64,000 bases of DNA from Ornithinimicrobium tianjinense (GTDB lineage: Bacteria > Actinomycetota > Actinomycetes > Actinomycetales > Dermatophilaceae). Both the position numbers and the translations under genes were made by a program. Numbering within the stretch: position 1 is the first letter of the stretch; each line of letters starts with the position of its first letter. The notes beneath the pieces are model-generated. The model did no database searches, had not been told where the DNA came from, and saw only the letters and a program-made list of their open reading frames with translations. Below are positions 52,407 through 60,405 of this stretch, piece after piece. The stretch is from assembly GCF_014636495.1 (NCBI RefSeq), contig NZ_BMEM01000001.1, forward strand, positions 716,016-780,015, given 5' to 3'.

Positions 52407-52448
52407 AGCCCGCGTTGTCCGTTCGGCCCCGGCCGGATAGGCAGCCAT

Positions 52449-52525
52449 GGTGGGTGTAGCTCAGCTGGTAGAGCACCTGGTTGTGGTCCAGGTGGCCGCG
52501 GGTTCAAGTCCCGTCACTCACCCCA
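52449..52525 (+). tRNA. tRNA-His(GUG)
   Basis: Acceptor GTGGGTG (52450-52456) pairs with CACTCAC, and the extra G at 52449 (G-1) pairs with C73 at 52522, the identity element for tRNA-His. The anticodon loop TTGTGGT gives GUG at 52483-52485. CCA follows directly (52523-52525), unlike the other tRNAs here; it may be chance. Confidence 0.95.
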
Positions 52526-52559
52526 CAGGGTTCTCTCGAACCCGCGACACGGGAGGTGA

Positions 52560-52598
52560 AGAGCCCGTATTTCGCGTAGTTCTGCGAATACGGGCTCT
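52560..52598 (+). terminator. Hairpin downstream of tRNA-His
   Basis: AGAGCCCGTATTTCGC (52560-52575) pairs with 52584-52598 with a single bulge and an 8-base loop, followed by CCCTTT. Confidence 0.8.
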
Positions 52599-52779
52599 CC
52601 CTTTGCTCGCAGAAGCAAGCAGTTGTGGGCACAGATGCGCCCCAGCAGTGACTCAGGGGTGGCTCGCCTCGGGACGCCCCTTTCGCCCGGCCCGGCCGCC
52701 TCCTGTCGCGCTCTACGGACGGCTCCCGGAGAGCGGTCCCCCACTCCGCGGGGCAAAGGCAGGGGCGGTGCGAGGCTGC

Positions 52780-53079
52780 TCAGCTCAGCTTCTCTTCGCC
52801 GATCCACGCGTCCACGGTGATGACATCTCGCACGATGGGAGCCTGCGGAAATCCTGTGCCGCCCAGCCTGGCGATGGCGGGGAGGTAGACGTCCTGGTTG
52901 AAGCGCTCGAGTTCCTCGCGGGTGTCCCAGAACTGCATGACCTGCCAGCCGCCCTCTGCCGGGCCGGCAGCGAAAGCGCGCCGAGCCGTTGGCGCATCGA
53001 CATCGCCGACAGCCTGGCGAACCGCCGCCCAGTGCTGCGCCGTGCCGCCAGGAAAGAAGGCCAGACGGAGGAACGCCAT
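52780..53079 (-). CDS. Small antibiotic biosynthesis monooxygenase-like protein
   Basis: A 99-residue protein: MAFLRLAFFPGGTAQHWAAV, GWQVMQFWDTREELERFNQDVYLPA and ITVDAWIGE suggest a dimeric alpha/beta-barrel (ABM-like) fold, although the match is by shape only. TAGCGT on the minus strand lies 6 bases before ATG 53079, so it is probably leaderless. Between tRNA-His and it (52600-52779) I see no gene. Confidence 0.6.
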   Translation of the reverse strand: MAFLRLAFFPGGTAQHWAAVRQAVGDVDAPTARRAFAAGPAEGGWQVMQFWDTREELERFNQDVYLPAIARLGGTGFPQAPIVRDVITVDAWIGEEKLS

Positions 53080-53085
53080 GGACCC

Positions 53086-53091
53086 ACGCTA
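53086..53091 (-). promoter_or_regulatory. -10 element (TAGCGT on the minus strand) of the ABM-like gene
   Basis: Ends 6 bases before ATG 53079. Confidence 0.5.
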
Positions 53092-53191
53092 ACGCGGTTG
53101 TGGCCGCGCCATCGGCGGCACGAGCGGGCGTTCGCATATCGCGCCGGCACGAGGGTGCTGTCGCGCTCGATGCGGGGGCGGGTGACCGACA

Positions 53192-53259
53192 ACTTCGAGA
53201 GGGAAACGGTTCCTCGCGCTGGTCATAACCATCTCCCAGAACCACTTCCCTCTCGAAGT
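53192..53259. repeat. Inverted repeat, 20-base arms
   Basis: ACTTCGAGAGGGAAACGGTT (53192-53211) pairs with 53240-53259 with two mismatches; the 28-base centre is unpaired. No coding frame is credible in 53092-53345. Confidence 0.65.
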
Positions 53260-53311
53260 GATGTGCTGCGGGTGCTCGAGCAGCGCTGCCCGGTCCGTCA
53301 GGTCGTTGACT

Positions 53312-53328
53312 CGACCCTTGGCGGGTCG
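53312..53328 (-). terminator. Small hairpin after the truncated gene
   Basis: CGACCC/GGGTCG with a 5-base loop, 18 bases beyond the minus-strand stop at 53346. Confidence 0.35.
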
Positions 53329-53345
53329 TGATGTCGCGCACCCGG

Positions 53346-53646
53346 CTACTTCCAGAAGGTGATGTAGTCCAACGTGCTCCTGCTGACATAGACGTTGGAC
53401 GACGCGTCGATGAGCCGCTTCTGCGTGTCGTAGAGGTTGACGGTCTTGTACTTCACCTGAGTGTTCTCTGACCTCCAGTTGGAGAAGTCGATTTCGGTCG
53501 GGCTGTTGAGGTAGTAGCCCGCCCACGCTGTCGAGTGCCAGTTGAACATGCCGACCGCTGCCTTCTCGATCACCGTGTACTGCCAGGTGCTGCACCCGCC
53601 TGCTTCCGCGCTCGTGGCGTGCGTCCCCTCCGCGGTTGTGCGAGCC
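53346..53646 (-). pseudogene. C-terminal remnant of an exported protein, 5' end missing
   Basis: About 95 in-frame codons end at 53346 and encode GGCSTWQYTVIEKAAVGMFNW, STAWAGYYLNSPTEIDFSNW and STLDYITFWK. The segment is rich in Tyr, Trp, Asn, Ser and Thr, uses A/T-ending codons, and is visibly lower in GC than its surroundings. Upstream the frame has no start codon before it enters the 3' end of orn, and THATSAEAGGC resembles the end of a signal peptide. It looks like a transferred gene cut short next to orn. No family recognised. Confidence 0.55.
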
Positions 53647-54288
53647 TCAGTCGACCGGGATGCTGCCGGGATCGGGCGTGACAGGGCCCGGCGCCCCGGT
53701 GTGCCTGGCCGAGATCTCCTTGAGCGTCGCGCTGTCCAGTCCGGGCTGGGGCTGGAACACCGCCTCGCGGTAGTAACGGAGCTCGGCGATGCTGTCGAGG
53801 ATGTCGCCCAGGGCGCGGTGGCCGCCGGTCTTGGCGGGGGAGTTGAAGTAGGCACGGGGGTACCAGCGACGCGCGAGCTCCTTGATCGAGGACACGTCGA
53901 CGATCCGGTAGTGGAGGTGCTGGTCCAGCTCGGGCATGTCCCTTGCCAGGAAGGCCCGGTCGGTGCTCACCGTGTTGCCGCCCAGGGGCGCCCGGCGCGG
54001 CTCGGGCACGTGCTCGCGGACGTAGGCCAGCACCCGCTCCTGCGCCTCCTCGAGGGTGATGCCCGACTCCAGCACCTCGATCAGGCCGGAGGTCGTGTGC
54101 ATCTGGCGCACGAAGTCACCCATCTGGTCCAGAGCGGCCTGCGGCGGCCGGATCACCACGTCGACGCCGTCGCCGAGCACGTTCAGCTCGGCGTCGGTCA
54201 CCAGGCAGGCGACCTCGACGAGGGCGTCGGCCCCCAGGTCCAGCCCGGTCATCTCGCAGTCGATCCAGACGATGTGTTCGGCAGCCAC
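53647..54288 (-). CDS. orn: Oligoribonuclease
   Basis: A 213-residue DEDDh 3'-to-5' exoribonuclease that degrades short RNAs including pGpG. HIVWIDCEMTGLD holds the first Asp-x-Glu, YRIVDVSSIKELARRWYP the later Asp, and GGHRALGDILDSI the His and final Asp. GTG 54288 is chosen because TAGGCT on the minus strand lies 8 bases upstream. Length matches actinobacterial Orn. Confidence 0.95.
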   Translation of the reverse strand: MAAEHIVWIDCEMTGLDLGADALVEVACLVTDAELNVLGDGVDVVIRPPQAALDQMGDFVRQMHTTSGLIEVLESGITLEEAQERVLAYVREHVPEPRRAPLGGNTVSTDRAFLARDMPELDQHLHYRIVDVSSIKELARRWYPRAYFNSPAKTGGHRALGDILDSIAELRYYREAVFQPQPGLDSATLKEISARHTGAPGPVTPDPGSIPVD

Positions 54289-54296
54289 GAGGCGAC

Positions 54297-54302
54297 AGCC
54301 TA
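54297..54302 (-). promoter_or_regulatory. -10 element (TAGGCT on the minus strand) of orn
   Basis: Ends 8 bases before GTG 54288. It overlaps the region where the -35 of the divergent prsW-like gene should be. Confidence 0.5.
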
Positions 54303-54318
54303 TCCACCCGCCCACCGG

Positions 54319-54324
54319 TAGCCT
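54319..54324 (+). promoter_or_regulatory. -10 element (TAGCCT) of the PrsW-family gene
   Basis: Ends 7 bases before ATG 54332. Confidence 0.5.
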
Positions 54325-54331
54325 CGCCCCC

Positions 54332-55525
54332 ATGGCCGAGCACCCCCTGTCGATGCCCCCTGCCGAGCGCGGGAACGGCTGGCAGCAGCTGATGACCTTC
54401 CAGCCGGGAGCACCGACCCCGCCCAACGCCACCCGCCGCCCGCTGATCCGCCGGATCCTGCTGTGGAGCCTCGTCGTCGTCGGGTTCGGGCTCGCGGCGC
54501 TGGTCATGGGACTGCTCGTCACCGAGTCCCTGGGGCTGGTCACGGCCGGCCTGGCGATCGCGACCGCGGCGATCGCGCTGGGCATCGTCGTGCCGACGTT
54601 CCTGTGGGTCGACCGGCTCGAGGCCGAGCCGGCCCGCCTGCTGTGGTTCGCCTTCCTGTGGGGAGCCCTGATCTCCACGCTCGGCGCGCTGGTCCTCAAC
54701 GAGCTGGGCCTGGCGTTCTTCGGCGGGCTGCACGCGGACCCGATGGTCGTCGGAGCGGTGGTCGTCGCACCGGTGGCCGAGGAGCTGGCCAAGGGCCTCG
54801 GCGTCCTGCTGATCTTCCTCATGGCGCGCCGCGAGTTCAACGGCATCACGGACGGCATCGTGTATGCCGGTCTCGTCGCGGCGGGCTTCGCCTTCACCGA
54901 GAACATCCTCTACCTCGGCGCCGCCTACACCGAGGTCGGCACCCCGGGCCTGGTCGGGCTGTTCGTCCTGCGCTGCCTGGTCAGCCCGTTCGCGCACCCG
55001 ATGTTCACCGTCTGCACCGGCCTGGCCCTCGGGTGGGCGGCCCACCGCCGCCGCGCGTCGTCGGCAGGGGTGGTGCTGCTCGGCTACCTCGGGGCGGTGT
55101 CGCTCCACGCCCTGTGGAACTACAGCGCCGTCGCCGCGGCCGAGTCCTTCCTGCTCGTCTTCGCCGTGGTGCAGCTGCCTCTCTTCGTGGCCTTCCTGCT
55201 CATGCTCCGCTGGGCCACCCGCCGTGAGAGCCGTCTCCTGCGCGACCTGCTGACCGGTTACGGGCTCAACGGCTGGTTCACGCCCGCGGAGGTGGCCATG
55301 CTGGCCGACCCGGGGGAGCGCCGTCGTGCCCGGGCGTGGGCGCGCACTGCGGGCGGACGCCGCGCGGAGCGCGCGATGGAGGCCTTCCAGGACGAGAGCG
55401 GCGAGCTGGCCATGGTGCGCAAGCACATCAACAGCCAGGGCACCGACGCACACTGGGCGGCGCGTGAGCAGGCCCTGCTCGACACGATCACCGCCCACCG
55501 CAGGGTCTTCGTCCCAGGCCTGTGA
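54332..55525 (+). CDS. PrsW-family intramembrane metalloprotease
   Basis: A 397-residue protein with about eight transmembrane helices. The family motifs are VAPVAEELAKGLG (Glu-Glu), GFAFTENILYL and SPFAHPMFTVCTG (His), which together form the proposed metal-binding active site. In Bacillus, PrsW cuts the anti-sigma factor RsiW; here a target is unknown, though this window encodes two membrane anti-sigma-like proteins. The cytoplasmic C-terminal 130 residues are an actinobacterial addition. Likely leaderless. Confidence 0.88.
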   Translation: MAEHPLSMPPAERGNGWQQLMTFQPGAPTPPNATRRPLIRRILLWSLVVVGFGLAALVMGLLVTESLGLVTAGLAIATAAIALGIVVPTFLWVDRLEAEPARLLWFAFLWGALISTLGALVLNELGLAFFGGLHADPMVVGAVVVAPVAEELAKGLGVLLIFLMARREFNGITDGIVYAGLVAAGFAFTENILYLGAAYTEVGTPGLVGLFVLRCLVSPFAHPMFTVCTGLALGWAAHRRRASSAGVVLLGYLGAVSLHALWNYSAVAAAESFLLVFAVVQLPLFVAFLLMLRWATRRESRLLRDLLTGYGLNGWFTPAEVAMLADPGERRRARAWARTAGGRRAERAMEAFQDESGELAMVRKHINSQGTDAHWAAREQALLDTITAHRRVFVPGL

Positions 55526-55573
55526 GGCGACCCGTCGCCGAGGGGGCGGCACGGCATACCGGAGCCGCGCTGG

Positions 55574-55646
55574 TGCCCCCGGCGCGACTCGAACGCGCAA
55601 CCATCGGATTAGAAGGCCGGTGCTCTATCCATTGAGCTACGGGGGC
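55574..55646 (-). tRNA. tRNA-Arg(UCU) with irregular anticodon stem
   Basis: Acceptor GCCCCCG pairs fully with CGGGGGC, with discriminator A. The T and D arms are normal. The loop CTTCTAA gives anticodon UCU (55611-55613). In the anticodon stem CCGGC/TCCGA only the three middle pairs form; 27C-43A and 31C-39U are mismatches. CCA is not encoded. Confidence 0.88.
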
Positions 55647-55679
55647 CTGACCGCACAGAGTGTAGGCGGACCCGCCGAC

Positions 55680-55685
55680 TAGGAT
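55680..55685 (+). promoter_or_regulatory. -10 element (TAGGAT) of tyrA
   Basis: Ends 8 bases before ATG 55694, with no clear ribosome site. Confidence 0.5.
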
Positions 55686-55693
55686 CACCTCCC

Positions 55694-56839
55694 ATGACCG
55701 AGGCCGGACCGGGGATCGACGCACCGCTGGGGGAGCTGCGCTCCCGGATCGACGAGGTCGATGCGCAGCTCGTCGACCTGCTCGCCCGACGTCTCGAGCT
55801 GGTCAGCCAGGTGGGGGAGGTCAAGGGGCGGCACGGGCTGCCGATCTACGCCCCGGACCGCGAGGCGACGATGATCGCGGCCAAGCGCCGGCTCGCGCAG
55901 GACCGCGGCGTCTCCCCGGACCTCGTCGAGGACGTGCTCCGCCGGCTGATGCGCGAGTCCTACACGCACGAGAAGAACATGGGCTTCACCCGTCAGGGGC
56001 CCGACGACCTCGGCCCGGTCGTCGTGGTCGGCGGCGGCGGCAAGATGGGCTCGCTCTTCGCGCGGATGCTCACGCTCTCCGGGTATGACGTGCGCGTCGT
56101 CGAGCGCGACGACTCGCCCGAGCAGGTGGCCGGGCTCCTCTCAGGCGCCGGCCTCGTGGTCGTCTCCGTCCCGATCCACGACACCACGGCCGTGCTCCGG
56201 GCGCTGCCGGCCCTGCCGCCGGGCTGCCTCCTGGTCGACCTCACCTCCACCAAGTCCGAGGCGCTGCGCACCATGCTCGAGGTGCACGCGGGGCCGGTGC
56301 TGGGGCTGCACCCGATGTTCGGTCCCGACGTCGACAGCCTGGCCAAGCAGGTCGTCGCCGTCGTGCCGGGGCGCGATCCCGAGGCCTCGGCCTGGCTGGT
56401 CGAGCAGATCCGGCTGTGGGGGGCGCGCGTCCACGAGATCGACGCCCAGAGCCACGACGAGCTCATGGGGCTCATCCAGGCGTTGCGGCACTTCTCCACG
56501 TTCGTCTACGGCTGGCACCTTTCGCACGAGGACCACGACCTCACCGAGCTGCTGGCGCTCTCCTCGCCGATCTACCGCCTGGAGCTGATCATGGTCGGCC
56601 GGCTCTTCGCGCAGAACGCCGAGCTCTACTACGACATCATCACCGCCTCCCCGGACGTGGTGGCGCTCATCCAGCGCTACCTGACGCGCTACGCCCAGGC
56701 CTTCGAGCTGCTGCTGCGCGGTGACCGGGACGAGTTCGTCGCACGCTTCCACGAGATCCGCGCCTGGTTCGGCGAGCACGCGGAGGCCTTCCTGGACGAG
56801 TCGCGCACCCTGCTGGCCCACGCCGACACCACCCGATAG
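55694..56839 (+). CDS. tyrA: Bifunctional chorismate mutase/prephenate dehydrogenase (T-protein)
   Basis: A 381-residue two-domain enzyme of tyrosine synthesis. Residues about 10-95 are an AroQ chorismate mutase (LRSRIDEVDAQLVDLLARRLELV, then GLPIYAPDREATMI and LVEDVLRRLMRESY). Residues about 105-381 are the NAD-dependent dehydrogenase (VVVVGGGGKMGSLFARMLTLSGYDV, VVSVPIH, GLHPMFGPDVDSLAKQVV, QALRHFSTFVYG, SSPIYRLELIMVGRLFAQNAELY). Architecture, length and motif wording are strikingly like enteric TyrA, whereas most actinobacteria have a separate prephenate or arogenate dehydrogenase with an ACT domain. Transfer from gammaproteobacteria is a reasonable inference. Confidence 0.95.
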   Translation: MTEAGPGIDAPLGELRSRIDEVDAQLVDLLARRLELVSQVGEVKGRHGLPIYAPDREATMIAAKRRLAQDRGVSPDLVEDVLRRLMRESYTHEKNMGFTRQGPDDLGPVVVVGGGGKMGSLFARMLTLSGYDVRVVERDDSPEQVAGLLSGAGLVVVSVPIHDTTAVLRALPALPPGCLLVDLTSTKSEALRTMLEVHAGPVLGLHPMFGPDVDSLAKQVVAVVPGRDPEASAWLVEQIRLWGARVHEIDAQSHDELMGLIQALRHFSTFVYGWHLSHEDHDLTELLALSSPIYRLELIMVGRLFAQNAELYYDIITASPDVVALIQRYLTRYAQAFELLLRGDRDEFVARFHEIRAWFGEHAEAFLDESRTLLAHADTTR

Positions 56840-56919
56840 ACCCCGGACCGGCCCACGGGCTTGCCCGTCCACGGCGGTTCGCGTTGGGGCGTGCGCGGCG
56901 ACCTGAGAAACTAGCTCCC

Positions 56920-58614
56920 GTGACCACTGACCCCGCCGCGCTGCTCGCTGCCGTCGAAGGCCTCCGCACGACCGCCGCCGGCGTGCGCCTGCCCCTCGAG
57001 CTCGACGGGGTCGATCGGGCGCGCACCACGCAGCGCGAGCTCGTGCAGCAGCTTGACGACTACGTCCTGCCGCGCCTCCGCTCCCTGGACGCGCCCCTGC
57101 TGGCGGTCGTCGGCGGCTCCACCGGCGCCGGCAAGTCCACCATCGTCAACTCCGTGGTCGGCGAGAACGTCACCGCCACCGGTGTCATCCGGCCCACCAC
57201 GCGGGCCTCGGTGCTGGTGCACCACGAGGAGGACACCCGCTGGTTCACCGACAAGCGGGTCCTGCCCGAGCTCGCCCGGATCGCCGGGCAGAGCGTGCAG
57301 GACGACCCCGGCTCGGTGCGCCTCGTGACCTCCGACGTGCTGCCCTCGGGGCTGGCCCTCCTGGACGCCCCCGACATCGACTCCGTGGTGCAGGCCAACC
57401 GCTCGCTGTCCAAGCAGCTCCTGTCCGCGGCCGACCTGTGGCTCTTCGTCACGACCGCGGCGAGGTATGCCGACGCCGTCCCCTGGGACCTGCTGCGCGA
57501 GGCGAGCGAGCGGGGCACCTCGGTCGCCATCGTCCTCAACCGGGTCCCCCCGGAGGCGCTGGAGCAGATCCGGCTGCACCTGGCCACCATGCTCAAGGAG
57601 CAGGGGCTGGGCCAGGCCCCGATCTTCACCATCAACGAGGTGGATCTCGACCAGGGCCGGATCCCCGCGCGCGACATCGAGCGGCTGCGCGGCTGGCTCT
57701 CCTCGCTCGCCAGCGACGCCCGCGCCCGGTCCGTCGTCATCCGACGCACGCTGACCGGCACCCTGGGCTCGCTCGCCGAGCGGGCGGGCGGTCTGGTCGC
57801 CGCCGGCCAGGCGCAGGCCGTGGCCCGGACGGAGCTCGAGAAGGGGCCGCGCGCGGCATACCAGGACGCCCTGGCGGGCGTGGAGGCCGGCATCAACGAC
57901 GGCTCGCTCCTGCGGGGAGAGGTGCTGGCCCGCTGGCAGGAGCTGGTCGGGACCGGCGAGTTCCTCCGCTCGGTGGAGGCCGGCATCGGCCGGCTGCGTG
58001 ACCGGATCGGCGCCTGGTTCACCGGCAAGCAGGTGACCTCCGAGCCGCTCGGCGAGGCGCTGCAGACGGGCGCGGCCGCACTCATCACCTCGCACGGCCA
58101 GGTCGCGTCGAGCACGGCGGCGCGGGGCTGGAAGACGGCGCCGGGCGGCCGCGAGCTGATGGACGCCCACCCCGAGCTGACCAGGGCCTCGCCCGGCTTC
58201 GCCGAGGACGTGGAGCGGCTGATCCGCGACTGGCAGCACGACATCTTCGACATGGTCCGCGAGGAGGCGGGCTCGCGGCGCTCCACGGCGCGCTACCTCG
58301 CCTTCGGCGTCAACGGGCTCGGCGTCCTCCTCATGGTGGTCGTCTTCAGCATGACCGCAGGCCTGACCGGGGGTGAGATCGCCATCGCCGGAGGGTCGGC
58401 CGTGCTGGCGCAGCGGCTGCTGGAGGCGGTCTTCGGCGACCAGGCCGTGCGGTCGATGGCCGTGAAGGCGCGGGAGTCGCTGATCGCGAGGGTGGAGGCG
58501 TTGTACGACGACGAGCGGGCGCGGTTCGACCGGGCTCTGGAGGAGGTGCCCGTGGACCCGGCTGCGATCAGCCAGCTCGAGGCGGCCGCGACGACCGTGG
58601 AGACGAGCCGATGA
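56920..58614 (+). CDS. Dynamin-like GTPase, first of a pair
   Basis: A 564-residue P-loop GTPase. G1 GGSTGAGKST is at residues 65-74, a G2-like Thr is in VIRPTTRAS, G3 is LLDAPDIDS, and the G4 NKxD is replaced by VLNRVPPE. A long helical region follows, with two hydrophobic segments near 467-509. The layout matches bacterial dynamin-like membrane-remodelling proteins encoded in tandem. It starts at GTG 56920 and overlaps the second GTPase by four bases. Confidence 0.83.
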   Translation: MTTDPAALLAAVEGLRTTAAGVRLPLELDGVDRARTTQRELVQQLDDYVLPRLRSLDAPLLAVVGGSTGAGKSTIVNSVVGENVTATGVIRPTTRASVLVHHEEDTRWFTDKRVLPELARIAGQSVQDDPGSVRLVTSDVLPSGLALLDAPDIDSVVQANRSLSKQLLSAADLWLFVTTAARYADAVPWDLLREASERGTSVAIVLNRVPPEALEQIRLHLATMLKEQGLGQAPIFTINEVDLDQGRIPARDIERLRGWLSSLASDARARSVVIRRTLTGTLGSLAERAGGLVAAGQAQAVARTELEKGPRAAYQDALAGVEAGINDGSLLRGEVLARWQELVGTGEFLRSVEAGIGRLRDRIGAWFTGKQVTSEPLGEALQTGAAALITSHGQVASSTAARGWKTAPGGRELMDAHPELTRASPGFAEDVERLIRDWQHDIFDMVREEAGSRRSTARYLAFGVNGLGVLLMVVVFSMTAGLTGGEIAIAGGSAVLAQRLLEAVFGDQAVRSMAVKARESLIARVEALYDDERARFDRALEEVPVDPAAISQLEAAATTVETSR

Positions 58615-60254
58615 TCGGGCGTCGCAAGGACCGCGGACGGGCCGGCCTGCCGCTGACCGAGCGCGCCGACGCGCTGCGCTCGGCGCTCGACATCGGCGGG
58701 CACGAGCTGGACGCCGCGGCGACGGAGCGGGCCAGGGCCCTCGTCGGGCGGGTCGAGGAGCGGTGGGCGCTCAAGGGCGGGCGCACCGTCGTCGCCCTCG
58801 CCGGAGCCACCGGGTCGGGCAAGTCCAGCCTCTTCAACGCCCTGGTCGGCGACGACGTGGCCCTGATCAGTCCGCGCCGACCGACCACGGCCGAGTCCGC
58901 GGCCGCCGTCTGGGGCGAGGAGGAGTCCGGCCCGCTGCTGGACTGGCTGGGGATCCACAACCGTCACCAGGTGCCCGCCACGCCGCAGAACATGCCGCTG
59001 GACGGTCTGGTGCTGGTCGACCTGCCGGACTTCGACTCCCGAGAGACCCGGCACCGGGTCGAGGCCGACCGCATCCTGGAGCGCGCGGACGTCTTCGTGT
59101 GGGTCGCGGACCCGCAGAAGTACGCCGACGCCCGGCTCCACGACGACTACCTCCGCCCGCTGCGCCACCACGACACCGTCATGATGCTCGTCCTCAACCA
59201 GGTGGACCGGCTGCGGGGCGAGGGGGACGTGGACCGGGTGCGCGCCGACCTGCGGCGCCTCACGCGCGGGGACGGCGCCGGTGACCACGAGGTGATCGCC
59301 ACCTCCGCCCGGACCGGAGCCGGGCTCGACGAGCTGCGCGAGCGGATCGGTCAGGTCGTCCGCGCCCGCACCGCGGCCGAGGCCCGCCTCGTCGGCGACG
59401 TGCAGACGGCTGCGGAGCTGGTCGCCGAGGGAGTGGGGCAGTCCACGCCGCCCTTCACGGAGGAGGCGGACGCCCGGCTCCACCACGCGCTCAAGGTGGC
59501 GGCCGGTGTGCCCGTCGTGCTCGACGCGGTGGAGCGCGACTACCTCCGCCAGGCCAACACGCGCGCCGGGTGGCCGGTCACCCGCTGGCTGTCCCAGCTG
59601 CGACCGGACCCGCTCAAGCGGCTGCGGCTCGGCGACAACACTCCTGGCCCCGCCGGCATCGCGCCCTCCGACGTGCGCGGCGTGCTCGGCCGCTCCTCGC
59701 TGCCGGCGCCCTCGCCGGCCGCCCGCGCCAACGTCCAGCTGGCGACCCGCCAGGTCGCCGAGGAGGCAGGGGCGAGCCTGCCGCCGCGCTGGGCCGACGC
59801 GGTCGTCGACGCGGGCTCGCCGCGCGAGGACAACCTCTCCGACGCTCTCGACCAGGCCGTGATGGGCACGCCGCTGCGGGCCCGGACGCCCGTGTGGTGG
59901 GGGGTCCTGGGAGCGATCCAGGTCCTGCTGGCCGTGGTCGCGCTCGTCGGCGTGCTCTGGCTCGTGCTGCTGACCGTGCTGGGCTGGCTGCAGCTGCCGA
60001 TCGACGCGCCGTTCTGGGGGCCCGTCCCGATCCCGCTGCTGCTCGCCGGCGGCGGGCTGCTCGCGGGGGCGCTGCTAGCGCTCGTGGTCAGCGTCTTCGC
60101 CCGGCTGGGCGCCCGACGGCGACGGTCCGCGGTCGAGGAACGGCTCGACGAGGCCATCGACGAGGTGTCCTACCAGCACGTGCGCCGCCCGGTCATGGCG
60201 GTGCTGGACCGTCACGAGAAGACCCGTCAGCACCTGCAGCGCGCCGCCTCCTGA
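58611..60254 (+). CDS. Dynamin-like GTPase, second of a pair
   Basis: A 547-residue P-loop GTPase with G1 GATGSGKSS at 65-73, G2 in RRPTTAES, G3 VDLPDFDS and a true G4 LNQVDRL. Two adjacent transmembrane helices lie at about 428-455 and 465-492, followed by an RRRR stop and a helical tail. Coupled to the first GTPase (ATGA), it is likely to form a hetero-oligomer at the membrane. The triple 37-bp repeat begins at its stop codon. Confidence 0.85.
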   Translation: MIGRRKDRGRAGLPLTERADALRSALDIGGHELDAAATERARALVGRVEERWALKGGRTVVALAGATGSGKSSLFNALVGDDVALISPRRPTTAESAAAVWGEEESGPLLDWLGIHNRHQVPATPQNMPLDGLVLVDLPDFDSRETRHRVEADRILERADVFVWVADPQKYADARLHDDYLRPLRHHDTVMMLVLNQVDRLRGEGDVDRVRADLRRLTRGDGAGDHEVIATSARTGAGLDELRERIGQVVRARTAAEARLVGDVQTAAELVAEGVGQSTPPFTEEADARLHHALKVAAGVPVVLDAVERDYLRQANTRAGWPVTRWLSQLRPDPLKRLRLGDNTPGPAGIAPSDVRGVLGRSSLPAPSPAARANVQLATRQVAEEAGASLPPRWADAVVDAGSPREDNLSDALDQAVMGTPLRARTPVWWGVLGAIQVLLAVVALVGVLWLVLLTVLGWLQLPIDAPFWGPVPIPLLLAGGGLLAGALLALVVSVFARLGARRRRSAVEERLDEAIDEVSYQHVRRPVMAVLDRHEKTRQHLQRAAS

Positions 60255-60353
60255 CGACCGGACAGGCGTTCCTGCCGCACCGGCCCCTTGACGACCGGAC
60301 AGGCGTTCCTGCCGCACCGATCCCTTGACGACCGGACAGGCGTTCCTGCCGGT
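60252..60353. repeat. 37-bp tandem repeat, three copies
   Basis: Units start at 60252, 60289 and 60326, each opening TGACGACCGGACAGGCG followed by TTCCTGCC; the third lacks its last part. The first unit includes the TGA stop of the GTPase gene. The CAGG..CCTG inside each unit can form a small stem. Related to the 22-bp repeat at 14173. Confidence 0.9.
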
Positions 60354-60374
60354 GTGACCCACCCACGTGGGGCG

Positions 60375-60380
60375 TAACGT
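60375..60380 (+). promoter_or_regulatory. -10 element (TAACGT) of the zf-UBP gene
   Basis: TAACGT lies 25 bases before ATG 60406, with a GGAAGGG ribosome site between, so this gene has a normal leader. Confidence 0.45.
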
Positions 60381-60405
60381 GGAGCACCCGGCGGAAGGGC
60401 CAGCC

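Noticed and set aside
52449-53650. Integrative element attached at tRNA-His
   Set aside because: No integrase and no second copy of the tRNA 3' end was seen downstream to mark an attachment site.
60252-60353. CRISPR-like array
   Set aside because: The three units are directly adjacent with no variable spacers and no cas genes nearby; it is a plain tandem repeat.
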